From positions 157,026 to 221,025 of the forward strand of contig MU394110.1 of NCBI GenBank assembly GCA_022578605.1: 64,000 nucleotides of DNA, in the 5' to 3' direction. How positions within the stretch are numbered: the stretch's first letter is position 1; each line of letters begins with the position of its first letter. The stretch comes from Camillea tinctor. Its lineage: Eukaryota > Ascomycota > Sordariomycetes > Xylariales > Xylariaceae. The position numbers and the translations under genes are program-made. Below, in pieces: positions 34,569-47,408 of this stretch. A model generated the notes under the pieces. That model had not been told where the DNA came from and ran no database searches. It saw only the letters and a list, made by a program, of their open reading frames with translations.

Positions 34569-36408
34569 TCATGCCGCTGTGGCATCCCAATCAGCCGTAC
34601 CAACCATTGTCTGCTTTGAAAGAACCCGCGGCCCGCCCTCCCCCTCCTCAAGCCCGTTGCGTTCTTTCAGGGGCTCACCGGCCCTCCACTTCCACATCTG
34701 GCCGTACACAGTGTTCGGGCCCTTACCTTCCAGGATCTTGACCACCTCACGCCCTAGTATGGGCAGGAACTTGAAACCGTGACCGCTCCCGCCGGAGCAC
34801 ACGGCGACTCCCGGGCGGCCGGGAACGAAATCCACGACGAAGGAGTTGTCGATGCTGTCGGTATACCAGCACAGTTTCGTGGAGGCGATGCCGAGGGACA
34901 CGAGCTCGGGGAAGTTCAGTGTGATGTACTCTGGAAAGAAATTGTGGTCAGCGAAAAGTCGACATAGAGCTTCTTGGTTTTTTTTCTAGGCTTACCCTTG
35001 ATACCCTCCATGGCCTGGGCGGGGATCCGATCTTCCTTTTCCTCCGTCACATGCGCTGTCTTGGGTACGGAGAGCCGGTGGCCACCGTGCACATCCTTAA
35101 AATTGGTCCATCTTCGCCGTGGGCGTTTTCATTAGTCTTCAGAGTTCGCACTCGTCAACTTGGGCTAGATAGGAACTTACTTAGTTTTCCGCCAACCAAC
35201 CTTGATGACGCCGTTTTCATCCCGTGGGAAGCTGTATACCTCTTTCTCCTGCCTCATGCCCCATGTGATGACCGGGTGGTTCTCGGGCGCAAACCGCTCC
35301 CAAAGATCAGTGCGCTCTTTGGGTAACTGGATGGTAGCCACGGACCCAGCTGTCGTCTCGAGCAGGTCTTTGACCTCGGGTAATAAAGAGGGTGTCCAGC
35401 CCCCGCCTACGTAAAGCTCACCGTTAATATGAACTGAGGTATGATGTGATTAAGAGAAAAGAAAAAGAACCCACCAGCAACCACGATCAAATCAGCGACA
35501 TGCTCAACCCCATCAGCAGTCACCGCCACGGGGTGGTTATCCTTCGACGTGATATCGACAACCTTACCGCGGACCGGGTCAAGCAGCGTCTTGACGCCGG
35601 CCTTCTTGGCGAGATACTGTGCCCATGCGCAACTCTTATATGCGGCTACGAACCCGGCCGTCGAATCTAAGACGGCCTTGTGCACTCCGAATCTCTCCTG
35701 CCGCTGGCACGGATCTAACTTGTGCGCCCAGCCGCGCTCTTTCGCGCGGGCCAGATCTGTGTACCCAGGGGGTCAGAAAGCAATTCTCTGTCTGATTTTC
35801 GTTCTTTCTGTCTCTTTTCAAACTTGCGCATTTCTGGTACCTTAAAGCGAATTGAAAACTAAGAAAAAAGGGAAGAGAAGATACTTACCCTGTTCATCAT
35901 CGCTCCTGAACTGGTAATCCCTAATCCCCTCCTTCTCCATATTCTCCAACGTCTCCATCTCAAACGACCCAAACTCCTCCTTGCAGCTCATTCTCAGCAT
36001 CCCTACATTCCACCACAACTTCAACTTGCTCTCATCACCGCCGTCGCCATCCCCGCGCAACAACGTCGACAACAGCGCCTTCCTCTCCGGCGTGTCAGCA
36101 GCGGTGTCAGCATCGGCAGCGACAGAGGCGATATCGCGGTTCCACTCCTCCCACAGGCCCGCCGCCTCGGTCGCGAGCCGCTGGTACTCGATCTCAGTGC
36201 CGTAGCTGAAGCGGATGATCTTGTTGAGGTCGGCCGAGGCCGAGTCGATGCCCGCGCCCGGATCGTAGGCCGCCGATGCCGTGTCCTGCATGTCGAGCAC
36301 GGTGACGTCGGCATAGCCCGCCCGCGCGAGCCACAGCGCCGTCGAGATGCCGAAGACGCCTGAGCCGACGATAAGGATCTTGGAGGTGGGCTTGATGGGG
36401 GTTGTCAT
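34569..36408 (-). CDS. FAD-dependent amine oxidase (sarcosine/pipecolate/fructosyl-amino-acid oxidase type)
   Basis: Five exons (36408-35889, 35756-35475, 35406-35181, 35111-34996, 34930-34569) encode 501 aa. The N-terminus has the FAD-binding dinucleotide fold KILIVGSGVFGISTALWLA (Gly15, Gly17, Gly20), then VTVLDMQ and the family stretch DLNKIIRFSYG. Later conserved parts are WTPSLLPEVKDLLETTAGSV, CWYTDSIDNSFVVDFVPG and SGGSGHGFKFLPILG; the latter two are typical of the fungal L-saccharopine/pipecolate and fructosyl-amino-acid oxidases of the DAO family, which oxidise secondary amines to imines, making H2O2. The exact substrate is not decided. There is no clear C-terminal PTS1 (it ends WDATAA), so a peroxisomal location is not supported. 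It lies between two receptor genes. Confidence 0.88.
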
Positions 36409-37049
36409 TTTTTTTCTATGATACTCTCCAAGTATTATTAATTTCTGTTTTTCTTCTTTTATATACCTATGTAGGGACCTTAGTTAAAAATTGTAGGTAT
36501 TGGAAGAAAATAGAAGATAAAGTGTTTGCGTATATCGGGGTGGGAAGTGGTTGGAGATAATATGAAATAGTATAAGTCTAGGTATAGCTGTCGGCGTACC
36601 CCGCTCACGACTATCTTTCCGTTCTCCCACCGTGGTACGGCCGGCGATTATAGATTAAGCCGGTGCGGTACGTTTATACGTGTATGTTAGTTCGGTATGT
36701 ACGCTTTATATATCCTAGGTGCCCGAATTCTGCCGTAACAGGGATCACGCAATACCTTGACTGGATGAGCAGATAGGTAAGATACTAGTATTTACCGCAA
36801 GTTATTTTTGAGAATTAATCACTTATAATAATAGTAGAATCTCTTGCAGAGCCGTCGTAGATAGGTAGACAAGGATAGATGAGTCTAATAACTCCCCCTA
36901 ACAGGGCCGTGTCGTTCCCGAACGACACTGGAGTTTTTTATTTGTTTTTTTTTCTTTCTTTCTTTTTACTTCTTTGCTTCGTAATAATTAATATGATATT
37001 ATTCTATTACAGGCTTAAAAACGTATTCCCCTCACCCATCCCCCCTTAG
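36409..37049. other. Intergenic region
   Basis: Oxidase promoter and 3' flank of the second receptor gene. No gene is seen. Confidence 0.5.
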
Positions 37050-38371
37050 CTAGTGGATAGGGGGCGATGCGCGCGACGACTGAGACGGAGGCCCAGATGT
37101 AGCGGATCCCCCTCCCTCGATATTCTTAAGCTTCAGCCAACCATCCTGGGCCTCGACATCCGCGGTCGCTATCCCCGTGTTTCTCTTCTTCCCCCAGTGA
37201 ACCGAGCCCGACGTCCCAATGGTGTAGGTGTTGCTCGGCCCGCTCCGCGTCCGGCTTGTACCCGCCCGGGAGGGCCACACCAACGTCTTGAGCACGGGCG
37301 CGCACCCGCAGATGACCCCTAGGTTCACCTCGACGGCTGCCCAGATCCACAGGTCGAACCCTTCCCATGTCACATCGTATGTCTCGTACTCAACGTGGTG
37401 TATCCAGTAGGTTCTCATACACCCAGCCACCACCACCACGCTCCCGAATCCGAACAGGACCATCAGACTCAGGCGCTGCAGCGCCGGCAGTTTGAGGCCC
37501 CATAGCGTCGGCATTGGGAGGATATACACTATAAAGTCGGTTATGACGGTGACGATGGTCTGTCCCATCAATGGCGGTCCTTCGGCTATGCAGTCGCGAT
37601 TCAGTAATGATATATTCCAATAGCTTGTTGCCGGCCTGGTGAGAAGAAATCATTGATTAGTAAACGTAGACTTAAAGGGGGTAGGTAATATCATTTTTCT
37701 TGTCTATTTTAAAAGCGCCACAAATAGGTGTAACTCCTTTTGAGATAGATAATAAAAATAATAACTTACCGACACTGAAGCCACAGTAACAACAGAAAAC
37801 TGGGCATGGCCGCGGTTACGATCGCGATCGAGACCCATGTTAGGCGTCGGAACCACGACCCGACCACGGCGATGCGCAGGTAGCTGGCGAGGATAGACAG
37901 CTTGCTCAGACCCGAGGCGAACAGGAATATCGTCTGCCCCGCGATCGAGACCTGCCTACCGTTGGTCATCTGCTGACTTGTGAGGTCCCAGGCGTGAATA
38001 TTCCACCCGTATAACTGAGTCGCTGTTCGCATGTAATCCAAGTCGTCAGTAAATAGAACGCAAGAAATTTACGACATATGTATATATATCCCGATTTTCT
38101 CATGAGGGGAGATACTATAGAAGGGGAGCTCACCTAGAATAACACTGACCGTGACACCGCAACAGCATACGGCGGCAGCGACCATCAGCCAGTCGTCCCA
38201 CCAGCACCTCTTTAGCCTCGACATCCGAACCCATAACCGCAACGCAAGACATAGCAGAGCGATTGGGCATATGATAAGCTGGATAATTATAAGTGCTGGT
38301 CCTCGGGTTACGGGGTTGATGTAGTTCGGCGTCGGCCAGGTGAGCATCACCTCAACCGGAGGCGTCCGCAT
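37050..38371 (-). CDS. Fungal rhodopsin-like seven-helix membrane protein (2)
   Basis: Three exons (38371-38134, 38022-37770, 37635-37050) encode 358 aa; the introns are 111 and 134 nt. The start used is the first in-frame ATG (MRTPPVEVMLTWPTPNY); the frame is open upstream but without ATG. Landmarks: LALRLWVRMSRLKRCWWDDWLMVAA after helix 1 (the WxDDWLM signature), LYGWNIHAWDL after helix 2, GLSKLSILASYLRIA, and the cysteine-bearing loop LQCRPATSYWN...NRDC. Helix 5 follows as TDFIVYILPMPTLWGLKLP, and the last helix as EVNLGVICGCAPVLKTL. A polar cytoplasmic tail of about 75 residues ends the protein. It keeps both loop cysteines, in contrast to the first receptor. A role as membrane receptor is inferred from the family. 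Confidence 0.85.
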
Positions 38372-41300
38372 CTTGATGTTGTAGTTGCTCTTTTCTTTTC
38401 CCTTCCCCGGGATTTTTCGTTTTCTTCCGGCTCTGTCGTCTACTTGGTCCTCGTTGGGGTTCGGATGGAGCAATGTATTAAAATCTCCTTCCCTTTTCTC
38501 CTCCCATACTCATTGATCGTTTTTCTCTTCTTCTCGGTATAAGAATGGAGTGAAGGGAAGGGGGTTTTCGAAAAAGATCTGGGGAATACCCAGGGTTAAA
38601 AGAAATACCCTGGGCTCATACATACTGATATTTTGTTATACTACTATGTTAGTTAGAACGAGCTAACCTAGCTAGTTAGCTTAAGGTACCCATGCTGGTC
38701 CCCTCTCGACTATGGCAATGCAGATATAGTGTAATATAGTATACATGCTACTACATTAGGGATTTCACGGGTGGAACGACCTCTCACACTACCCCAAGGC
38801 CTATGTATTGTACCTATAAAGTCGTTGGGAGGGAGGGCTCCCCCGAGAATCGAGTCAGCCATGCACCCGGCACACCGGCGGCTTGGTAAGTGGAGTTGGA
38901 TCAAATACACCTGCAGCAGCTAGGGTTAGGTGGGTGGGTGGCGTGGGCTGGACTGGGCTCCACGGAGATATGCAGGTTAGTAGTGTATATGTATACCTCA
39001 TATATGTGTAGTGTATAACATGCCTACCTTTCATCTGTATATACACTACTTGACCGAGAGATCACATTCGCTCGACCATGTCCCACTTCTATCCATCCGA
39101 ACTAGGGCCAGCGGTTATCGGCGACCTATGATGGTGTAGTTTAACCCCTGGTTTAGACACATGAACTGCCTATTGCAGGCGTATGCAGTATCATCGTGAA
39201 ATTCTGGGCTCTTTTTACATCAACCAATGTCTAACTCTCACTACATGTAATAAGTGATGAGTTGATATATACCTATCCACATAGATAAACATATACGAAC
39301 ATGTCAGATGTTATTTTTCATTGCTTTTGTTTTTGTTCCTTTTTACCAAGGACAAATAATGATGCGCGACTGGCTCTTATACGCATTCTGGTGAGATTGA
39401 CTGGATGCAGCTCTGCGCCCCCCCTTCCTTAGCCTAATGAGGTATACTCAATCAAAATCCAACTTGACGATTACCGGGCAATACATACTATGATAGGAAC
39501 AGGTTAGTATAGCCTAACTTACTAAACTAGATCGTCTGTTTCTCGCCCGCTTCCGTAAGCCCAACTTGCACTAGAGCATGTATGTTTCCTACACATGGGA
39601 AATGAACGAATGGCCCTTCTTGTGCGCGCTACAACTTGCAACTCTCCATACGTTACGACCTTTAGAGTCAAGATGATTTACATACATACATCATAGCCTG
39701 GAGCTAAACTGCCTTTGAATCCGGCACGCCCTGTTCCGATCGAAAAGGAAATATCAGAACCCACATAACCTATGCTGGTAGTATGGTATACTAATAGTCT
39801 TCGAACGATAATAGCCTATCTATCCACTCGCCCACTGGTCCATCCGTCAAGAAAGATGGGGGGAAAAGAGAGAGAGAGGTAGAGAGAGGGAGAGAGGATA
39901 ATGATTCCTAACATCTGCGTGGTGTAGTCTGGGGCTGTCTGTTCAACTGAGTCTATTCCAATTGGAATATTGAACTAACAAGTCCGCGCGCACTTACACG
40001 TACATTCTTTAACGGCCCCGCGCAATCCACGGAAAATTGATATTTTATATATGTGATATGTACCAATGATCCATTACCTAGGCTAGGGGAGAGGCAAGGT
40101 ACCTTCCATACCTATTCATACAGACACATGCAGTAACCTACACCAAGAAGCCCCAACGTAGTAAAACGCAAGCACAATCCGTCTCAGTCTCATGTCGGTA
40201 CGATGTCTACATACGTCCAAACTACCGTGGATGCTATGTCTAAGAAGCGTTAGGTCAATGTATATACAGCTATGCTTCCAAGCTTAGGCTTCTTTTCCCC
40301 CTCAAACTAGAAAGGAAAAAGTCCGTGCCGAAGCCACAAAAACCAATTCTAGGCTCGATTGCGAATCGCCCCGAGCCTGCGCCAAGGAGGGAGATCAAAA
40401 ACACGCAACGGGATACAAATAAATATGTCCGAAATATGTAGGTACTTAACCCAGCTTAGGTAGTAGTGTTATTGTGCACATGCAAGACGGCGAGTTCAAC
40501 GGCGGGTTTGTCTATATCCTGTCCTTTCTATTCGGACCGCTCTCTTGAACTTTTTTGCTCTTCAATCCCTCTCACATCACATTCTCCGCGTTCTCCCCCT
40601 TCCCCTGCCATGCCTTGGCCGCATACATATCTGCGTCAAAGAAACACATTTGCCCATTGACTGGCTTATATGTAATAGTGTATAGTTTCTTGACTTCCTC
40701 GGTTAGCGATTCGTGATTGATTAAAACCGATTGATTGGGGACGATCTCTCGTCCGTGCGAGAGCTACATACTAGGTAGAGACCAGATAGAAGAACTAGGG
40801 TTATGGAGGTATTCTCTAGGTTAGATGTTGGCCTATAAGTCTGCCAAGTCCACAATCCATCAGACTAGGTATGGTAGTAGTATGGTAGGGGAGGGGAGGG
40901 GAGAGAGGAAGCAGAGGGGTATCTTCAATTCATTGATCTAGAAAAGGAAAAAGAGAAAAAAAGTTACCTTGTGTTAGGGACTAGACTAACGGAAATATCA
41001 TTACCTACAGAGAATTGGGGCACATTGCCCTACGCGTCCTTTTCTTTTTTCCTCTTCTGTAGCAAGCCGAGTAGGTTAGATCAATAAAGATATGAAGACG
41101 TGATTACAATTCTATACATACCTACTTACCTAACCTGTTCGTGGATAGTTAATATGTGTTTACTTACACACAGAAAAAACAAATTGCGCTGTAGGTCAGT
41201 ATGTAGTTCTCATTCTGCTTTATATATATTGGAAGGTCAGTTCAGTCGTATGACGATAGTACGACAAGCGGCGAAACAAATCTACATACTATGTAACCCT

Positions 41301-43378
41301 ACTCCGTACTTACACTTCTCTTCCCACACCACGGTAATGTATGTATTAGACATACATACATACATGCGTGTCTCAGAATCTACTGCTGGGTCCCAAACTC
41401 AATTGCCCATACATACATATATTATCTCCGTATATAGTGTGCACACTATCCACCCACCCATCCACACAGATTCAAATTTCCACGTGGATGTCTGGTAGCC
41501 CACTCATAACTCGGTAGCGGCTTGCAACCAAAATTGGACATACGGGAAAACACCTTACATACTTGCTATTTAATGTACCCTTCCTAGAACTCATAAACTA
41601 GTTAGCCGAGATAAATAGGTAGGTAACCTAGGGATATAGGTCACATAGATATCACCAAACTCCAATCTCAGACAAGTCGAGAGTTTACGGCTTTTTACAG
41701 CTATTAACTCAAAACCCAAGTTCACTCACTAGAGGACCTTAGTAAGTGATGCGCGAACCCGAAAACGAACCAGATCCATCAACCACGATGCCAAGGACAA
41801 CCCGGTAGGTCGTGTCGACTAAGACTATTGGGAATAGTTAGCTCGTGCCGGATCCCCCCTTTGATCGAAAATTTTCGGCACTTGATTGATTAAATTGATT
41901 AATAATGACTCTTTTTCTTCAGTTTACAATTACTACATGGTGGTTTAGATGAGCGCACGTAATGGATGAGTATGTGTAAGTGAGTAGTAGGCTGTGTAAA
42001 TTCGCATGTATAATAACACATCTTTTTCTCATCGCTGATATCCAGAGTAGAAACATAATCATAAGTAGAGTAGTATCTGTATTTATATACCGAATCACAC
42101 AGGAGGTTTCATCCAATTCTACCCCCAACGCTCTCACGCTCATAGATACATTCACTCACCTACGTACTAACTTGGGTATGTATCTATCTGTGGATCCTCA
42201 ACCCCCCTTCTCTGGTTCGTAAAACTACGTGTGCTTTCTAGGTACATGCTTACATACCTATTTAACCTACTTATATAAGCCACGGAAACTAAGAGGCTTA
42301 TATACGTAAAGAAGAGAATGGTTCTAACTACCAAGTTAGGCAGGTATTTGAAAGTCCCAACGAAGAATAGCAAAGAAGAAAACACGAAGTGGATAGACCT
42401 CATAGGCCATGCTTACCCACAACTTTAGGTACACGATCAATTCCTTACACAGTTAAACCAAGAGGGGGAGAAAGAAAAAAGGAAAACATTCATTTTTCTA
42501 ACTTTAGACATCTTTAAATGAGACACTGGATTCTAAGTTTTAGGTAGAGGTTAGGCTCTCTGTTAGGTTTCGATTCGATTCGGCTTCTAATGTTCTCAAC
42601 AATTGCTCTAACCTAACTATGCCATCTAGACTACTTACTCCCTACGCTACCAGCACTACTTAACATGATAACCCACTCTGCTGCCCCCCATCCCCTGGTA
42701 GGCCACGCGAGAAGAGTAGATCGACAGGGCGGGCGGATCGGATTCCAACTGTACGTTGCTTGGTATTTTCGTTCATGCTATGATGCTTATATGTCGAACT
42801 ATCGATTTTTTTTTGGTCCAGGGGGAGGGAGGGAGAGAGTAAGTAAGCCCATGGTGAATATTGAATATTGTTAAGTAATAAGGTACGACGAGCATGCGCA
42901 GTAATAGTAACAAATACTGTACATCCTCCTCCACAGCAGCTCCCCTCCCCCTTCTCATGAAAATGGATTACAATAGTAGTAAAGAAGTCATGGAGAGAGG
43001 CAGCTTGCTTGACTAACTAGACCCATCGATATACGATTGATCAGCATGTTTTTATGGAGCGCATTGTCGTGGCTTTTCCCTTTCGTCTATAGACACCTTC
43101 TAGCCTCGACAACTGCCGCCGCAAGTCCGCACACGGAATGTAGGTTTCTCGCTCTTGTGTATCCACTCAACGTGGTTTATCTTTTTTTTTTTTCCCTTTC
43201 GGAGTTCCGGAGAATAGTGAGGCTAGAAATCTATCTACACTCTAGCGTAATGTACATGTACGGATATGCGTATACATGGAACGTCGCTACAACGGTATCA
43301 TGTGTACGACTCTACCCAACTATGTGGTTAGGAGTTTCGGAGTTTGGTCTCAAACAATGGCAGCATCCAATCCCCCTG
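38372..43378. other. Gene-free stretch of 5 kb
   Basis: No ORF with coding character, no tRNA and no recognised transposon protein was seen. It is moderately AT-rich with many TACATA runs (for example near 41340-41370) and single CCTAGG motifs. It could hold non-coding transcripts or heavily decayed elements, but nothing visible proves this. Confidence 0.55.
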
Positions 43379-45202
43379 TTATAGGAAATTGATACCTACT
43401 CCAACTTGTAAGCCCTTCCTGGCCTCTTCACCTCTCCTCGTGACTAGTGGTAAGCTAAAGTTCAACTCAAACCTCGCTACTGGGTGGGCATAGACCAGAC
43501 CGACGCCAGCAGCGATGCTCGGTAATCCCGTACCAACTTTGCTAGTGGCAGAAATCATGCTGTTCCATACGGATTCTGCGCTCATGCGTTGACCAGATGC
43601 GGTGTCGTTGCTCTTAGTTTTGTTTCTCATCGCTACTAACCTACCGCCATTTGCGAATAGTTGGATGCGAAAAGGGGACTCTACCCCAGCTCTAGGCAAG
43701 GGGATGAGCATGTTGAGGCTGCCGGCGGCGAATACATCGCCGCCTAGCGCATCACCGCCATCACGAGGACCAAGCCCACCTAGAGAGAAACCACGCACGT
43801 CCGTCGGTCCACCGAGGGTGAAGCGATCATTTAACCGACTGGGTGAGGCACCGCCCAAGCCATAAGAGAGGGGTAGGGGATAAAGCAGGCCGCCTCTGAG
43901 ACCACCACCGATAGATACACCAGAGAAGCCTTTAACGCCGGGTATGGGAATTGGCAATGCGCCAGAAAGTTCCATCTCACTCTTGGAAAAGCCAACGTCG
44001 CCGCCAAGAGCACCCCAGCCCGCCACTTCGGTTGTCGTCTTGACCAAGTATCCGCTCTGAGGTAACATGGGATTGTCCCTTCGATCTCGCTGGAAGATGT
44101 ACGTTATGGCGCTTTTCACAGAATCCCCAGCATCGTTGCGAACAGTTGCGCTGGCGCCGGGGGCGAGACCGGTCAGCTGTCTCCAGGTATTGGAGTAGCC
44201 CAGTTGAAAACGGTCGCCATTACGAGTTGCCCAGTTGAGTTTTATGCCACCACCTTTCAGAGCCTCTTCATGGCTAGCCCAAGGTTTATGGGTGCTGCTG
44301 GCTAAGCCGTCTATGCTGAGTCTCAGGTCGGGGTTGCTTCGAATGGGAGTAGAGAATTCGGCGCTATACGCAGATCGCGTCCTGGTGCCTGCAGATGCGT
44401 TCAGGGATAGATGTTCGGCACCGCCGAAGATGTTCCGCAGAAGCATAGAGCCATATGCAGAGCCCTCGGTGTTCCCCAGGTCGGTACCAGTCTTGAGCAT
44501 AAGCCGCGATCTTTCGCGCACACGGAGAGAGACATCGAGGTCGGTTGGCGAAGAAGAAGGATCGAGATGCGAAGGGCGGGACAGGTGAAGGAGGATGTTG
44601 GGGTGGAAGATTTCTTCATAGACGAGGGGGTGGGTATTAGTAGATTGGGTCATGGCTGGGTAGATTTAGGTAGATATGGAAATTACTACATCCATACCGA
44701 ACTTGTGAAGCTTCTCGACGGTGCTGCCCACCTGCTCGAGCATCTCTGCTAGGGTGTAGCCGGCATTTCGGCTGTCCTCGACCAGAGGTTGGAATAGAGG
44801 GTCGAGGAAAGATCTGCGGGTGTGGGAGGCACCGTGGATCTGGATGGAGGATAGGGTGACGGGAAGGGTGCTGTTCTGAAAAAGCTATATATATACTAGA
44901 TCATCAGCGACTCGGGTCACTTTGGTAACATGACTGGGTCGTGTAAGTCATACCAGCTCTTGCATGCGCTTCTCAGACTGTGCGGCCTGGGAATGGGCCC
45001 TTTCGGCAACGGTTCGTTGCTCTACCGAGGCAGTCTCTTTCTTCAACAAGCCCTCGAAAACCTAAGGATAATGCGAAATGAGCTCTTTAGAACATCAATT
45101 GGTTTTTCTTTCTGTATGTGTGTGTAGTATTTATATAAGTGTGTGTATATGTCCTGGAGATCTTACGTCATCGCCTCCCACAGGAGAAGTATTGGAGACC
45201 AT
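43379..45202 (-). CDS. SAM50: Sam50, mitochondrial outer-membrane assembly factor (Omp85 family)
   Basis: Four exons (45202-45167, 45061-44954, 44875-44698, 44613-43379) give 518 aa, close to other fungal Sam50 proteins. The spliced N-terminus runs MVSNTSPVGGDDVFEGLLKK, then a charged helix and a single POTRA-like domain (NSTLPVTLSSIQIHGASHTR, then VEKLHKFEIFHPNI). The C-terminal 400 residues form the Omp85 beta-barrel: KTGTDLGNTEGSAYGSMLLR, GTRTRSAYSAEF, GGPTDVRGFSLGG (the conserved VRGF motif) and a terminal VGVGINFL strand. Sam50 is the core of the SAM/TOB complex that inserts beta-barrel proteins into the outer membrane. The last intron could end at either of two AG sites; the one giving HKFEIF fits the family better, so the ATG at 44653 is probably intronic. 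Confidence 0.92.
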
Positions 45203-46460
45203 ATCGGCAAGAAGAGAAGGAGGAGGGTGGAGTGGGAGATGGAAGGGAGGGAATATCGAATCCCCTTTGAAAAGAGGAAAAAGATCACTCTTTGAGGTCG
45301 TGGATTATTTTTTATGTATGAATATATAAATGTATGAATGTATGAATATCAAAGCTTCGATAGACTTGGGCGGTTTAAGAAAAAAAGCAAGAGAGAAAAA
45401 AAAGGTTGAAGTTCGGGTCTTGTTTCTGCACCAAAGCGGGCATTTTCGGTATCGAGCTCCAATGAATTGATTCCCATAGGTCCGTTCTGGTTGCACATGC
45501 ATATCTAAGTAGTACCTATCTTATCTTTAGATACTTTCACCACTTCAAAGGTACCTGGCAGTAAGATTCGTACTGCCTACATAGTATGAAATGTGAGCTG
45601 TGGCTGTGACTAACTTACCTATGGCTTGTTTCGAGTTTGTCTGTGGCTTATAGAAACTCTCTCAGATACCTAGGTACATACTAGGTACCTACATCTCACC
45701 CTGTCAGCCCTGCTAATTACTCCTAATTACCACATTTTATGCGTTTCAAAGACGCTTGGACCTTCCCCTCCCTCATCCTCTTTACCTCTCCAAACATTAC
45801 GGAGTTATGAGTAGATAGGCGGATGAAAGATTACTAAGTGCGGAACAAAGGCAAAGGGAAAAGCGGGTACATGAGCGAGGCCAAGAACTCTGGACGATCT
45901 GTCTGGACCCCTTGCTGAGCAGTGCTTTTTGACTGTTCTTTCCTTATCAAACCTCAAGTTCATGCTTTTTTAGACTTTTAACTTCGTATTTCTCCTACTA
46001 ACTTCCACTACACGCATACATCCCCATCCCCATCCCCCCCTCCCTTCCTACCCTTGTACCAGTAATACCTTTATAACCTTAACCAACACTAACGACGAAA
46101 TCAAACTCTCTCCCTTTCTTCGCAATTCTTCTTCTATAACTCCTTTTTACTGTTTACCATCATTACTCTTTTCTTCTTCTTTCTTTTTTTTATTTCTTTT
46201 TTTTACGGAGATACCCTCGTTGAAATTTAAATTCGTCGGTCTTGTCAGGCACCACTTTAACAAAAAACCAGTACCAGACATTTCCCCCCCAAATCCATTG
46301 TAACTAGACACATTTACCTCTTCTTTTGTTCCATTCAACAATCAACAACCGGAACCAGAAGAAATACAACAATCAATAACAATCCTCGCGAGGAGAGAGA
46401 GAAGAGAAGAGAAGAGGGAAAAAAAGAAAAGAGAAATAAAAAGCAAAAAAACACAACATC
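45203..46460. other. Divergent promoter region
   Basis: It separates Sam50 (-) and Ubc6 (+). It holds poly-pyrimidine tracts, a purine-rich leader just before the Ubc6 ATG (46387-46440), and one exact TACCTAGGTA palindrome at 45667-45676. No gene is supported. Confidence 0.6.
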
Positions 46461-47408
46461 ATGGCCAGCAAGCAGGCAAGCAAGCGTGTAGGTAGTCGCA
46501 TCGATTCAATTCTCCTTATCTATACTAATGGGGCATTTCCCTTGATTTCAGTTGGCACGCGAGTTCAAAGCGATATCCGAAAACCCCCCTCCCTACATCT
46601 CCGCGCACCCATCCGACTCCAACATCCTCGAGTAAGTACCCACGGTATTCTCTCTCATAATTTACAGGAAAAAGAAAAGAAAGGGAAAAAAGGAAAAACA
46701 GGCAAAAACTAATATGGTCATCACCAAATCAGGTGGCACTATATCATCACCGGCCCCGAGGATACGCCTTACCATGGAGGTCAATACTGGGGAACCCTGA
46801 TCTTCCCGCCCAACTACCCCTTTGCGCCCCCTGCCATCCGGATGCACACGCCATCTGGCCGTTTCCAACCATCGACACGACTATGTCTGTCCATTTCCGA
46901 TTTCCACCCACGATCCTTTAACCCGGCCTGGGAGGTGTCGACTATCCTCATTGGCCTGCTATCTTTTATGACGTCAGAAGAAATGACTACCGGTTCTGTC
47001 TCCGCCACGGCCCAGGAGCGCAAACTATTCGCTGCCCGAACGAGATGGTGGAACTCGACCGGTGGTGGATCGCATGCGAAGAACACGGCCCAAAAGGGCA
47101 ATGTCAAGGCCGGCGATGGCGGCGCCAAGTTCCGAGCAGAGTGGCCTGAGATAGACAAGGAGAACTGGCGCTGGATGACCGAGAACAACATCGACATGAA
47201 CACTGGGCTAGAGCCTGCGAACCCCTCGTGCAGCCCTATCGGCATACCTGGCGGCAGCGGAGCACAAACCCAGGCTGTCGTCGGCGCGGTGAGGGAAGCC
47301 GGTACGGGATGGCTAGGGCGCAACAAATTGCTCGTCATAGGGAGTGCCATCTTCTTCTACGTACTTATCGCACGTCTTTTAGGGGCGGAAGAGGATGGTG
47401 GGCTGTAA
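46461..47408 (+). CDS. UBC6: Ubiquitin-conjugating enzyme E2, tail-anchored (Ubc6)
   Basis: Three exons (46461-46487, 46552-46631, 46733-47408) encode 260 aa. The E2 core begins LAREFKAISENPPPYI and includes WHYIITGPEDTPYHGGQYWG. The active-site cysteine in TRLCLSISDFHP falls at residue 87, the same number as in yeast Ubc6, followed by NPAWEVSTILIGLLSFM. As in Ubc6 relatives, the classical HPN motif is absent. A polar linker leads to a single C-terminal membrane helix (KLLVIGSAIFFYVLIARLL), the tail anchor in the ER membrane. Ubc6 works with the Doa10 ligase in ER-associated degradation. The ATG is in a good ATCATGGCC context. A GCGAT repeat follows in the 3' flank. Confidence 0.95.

Noticed and set aside
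38372..43378. Hidden genes or a transposon in the 5-kb gap
   Set aside because: The short frames found carry no domains, no terminal repeats were seen, and the sequence is simple and AT-rich.
44401..44653. ATG at 44653 as start of the Sam50 protein
   Set aside because: Starting there would remove the POTRA domain; upstream exons splice in frame and match the family.
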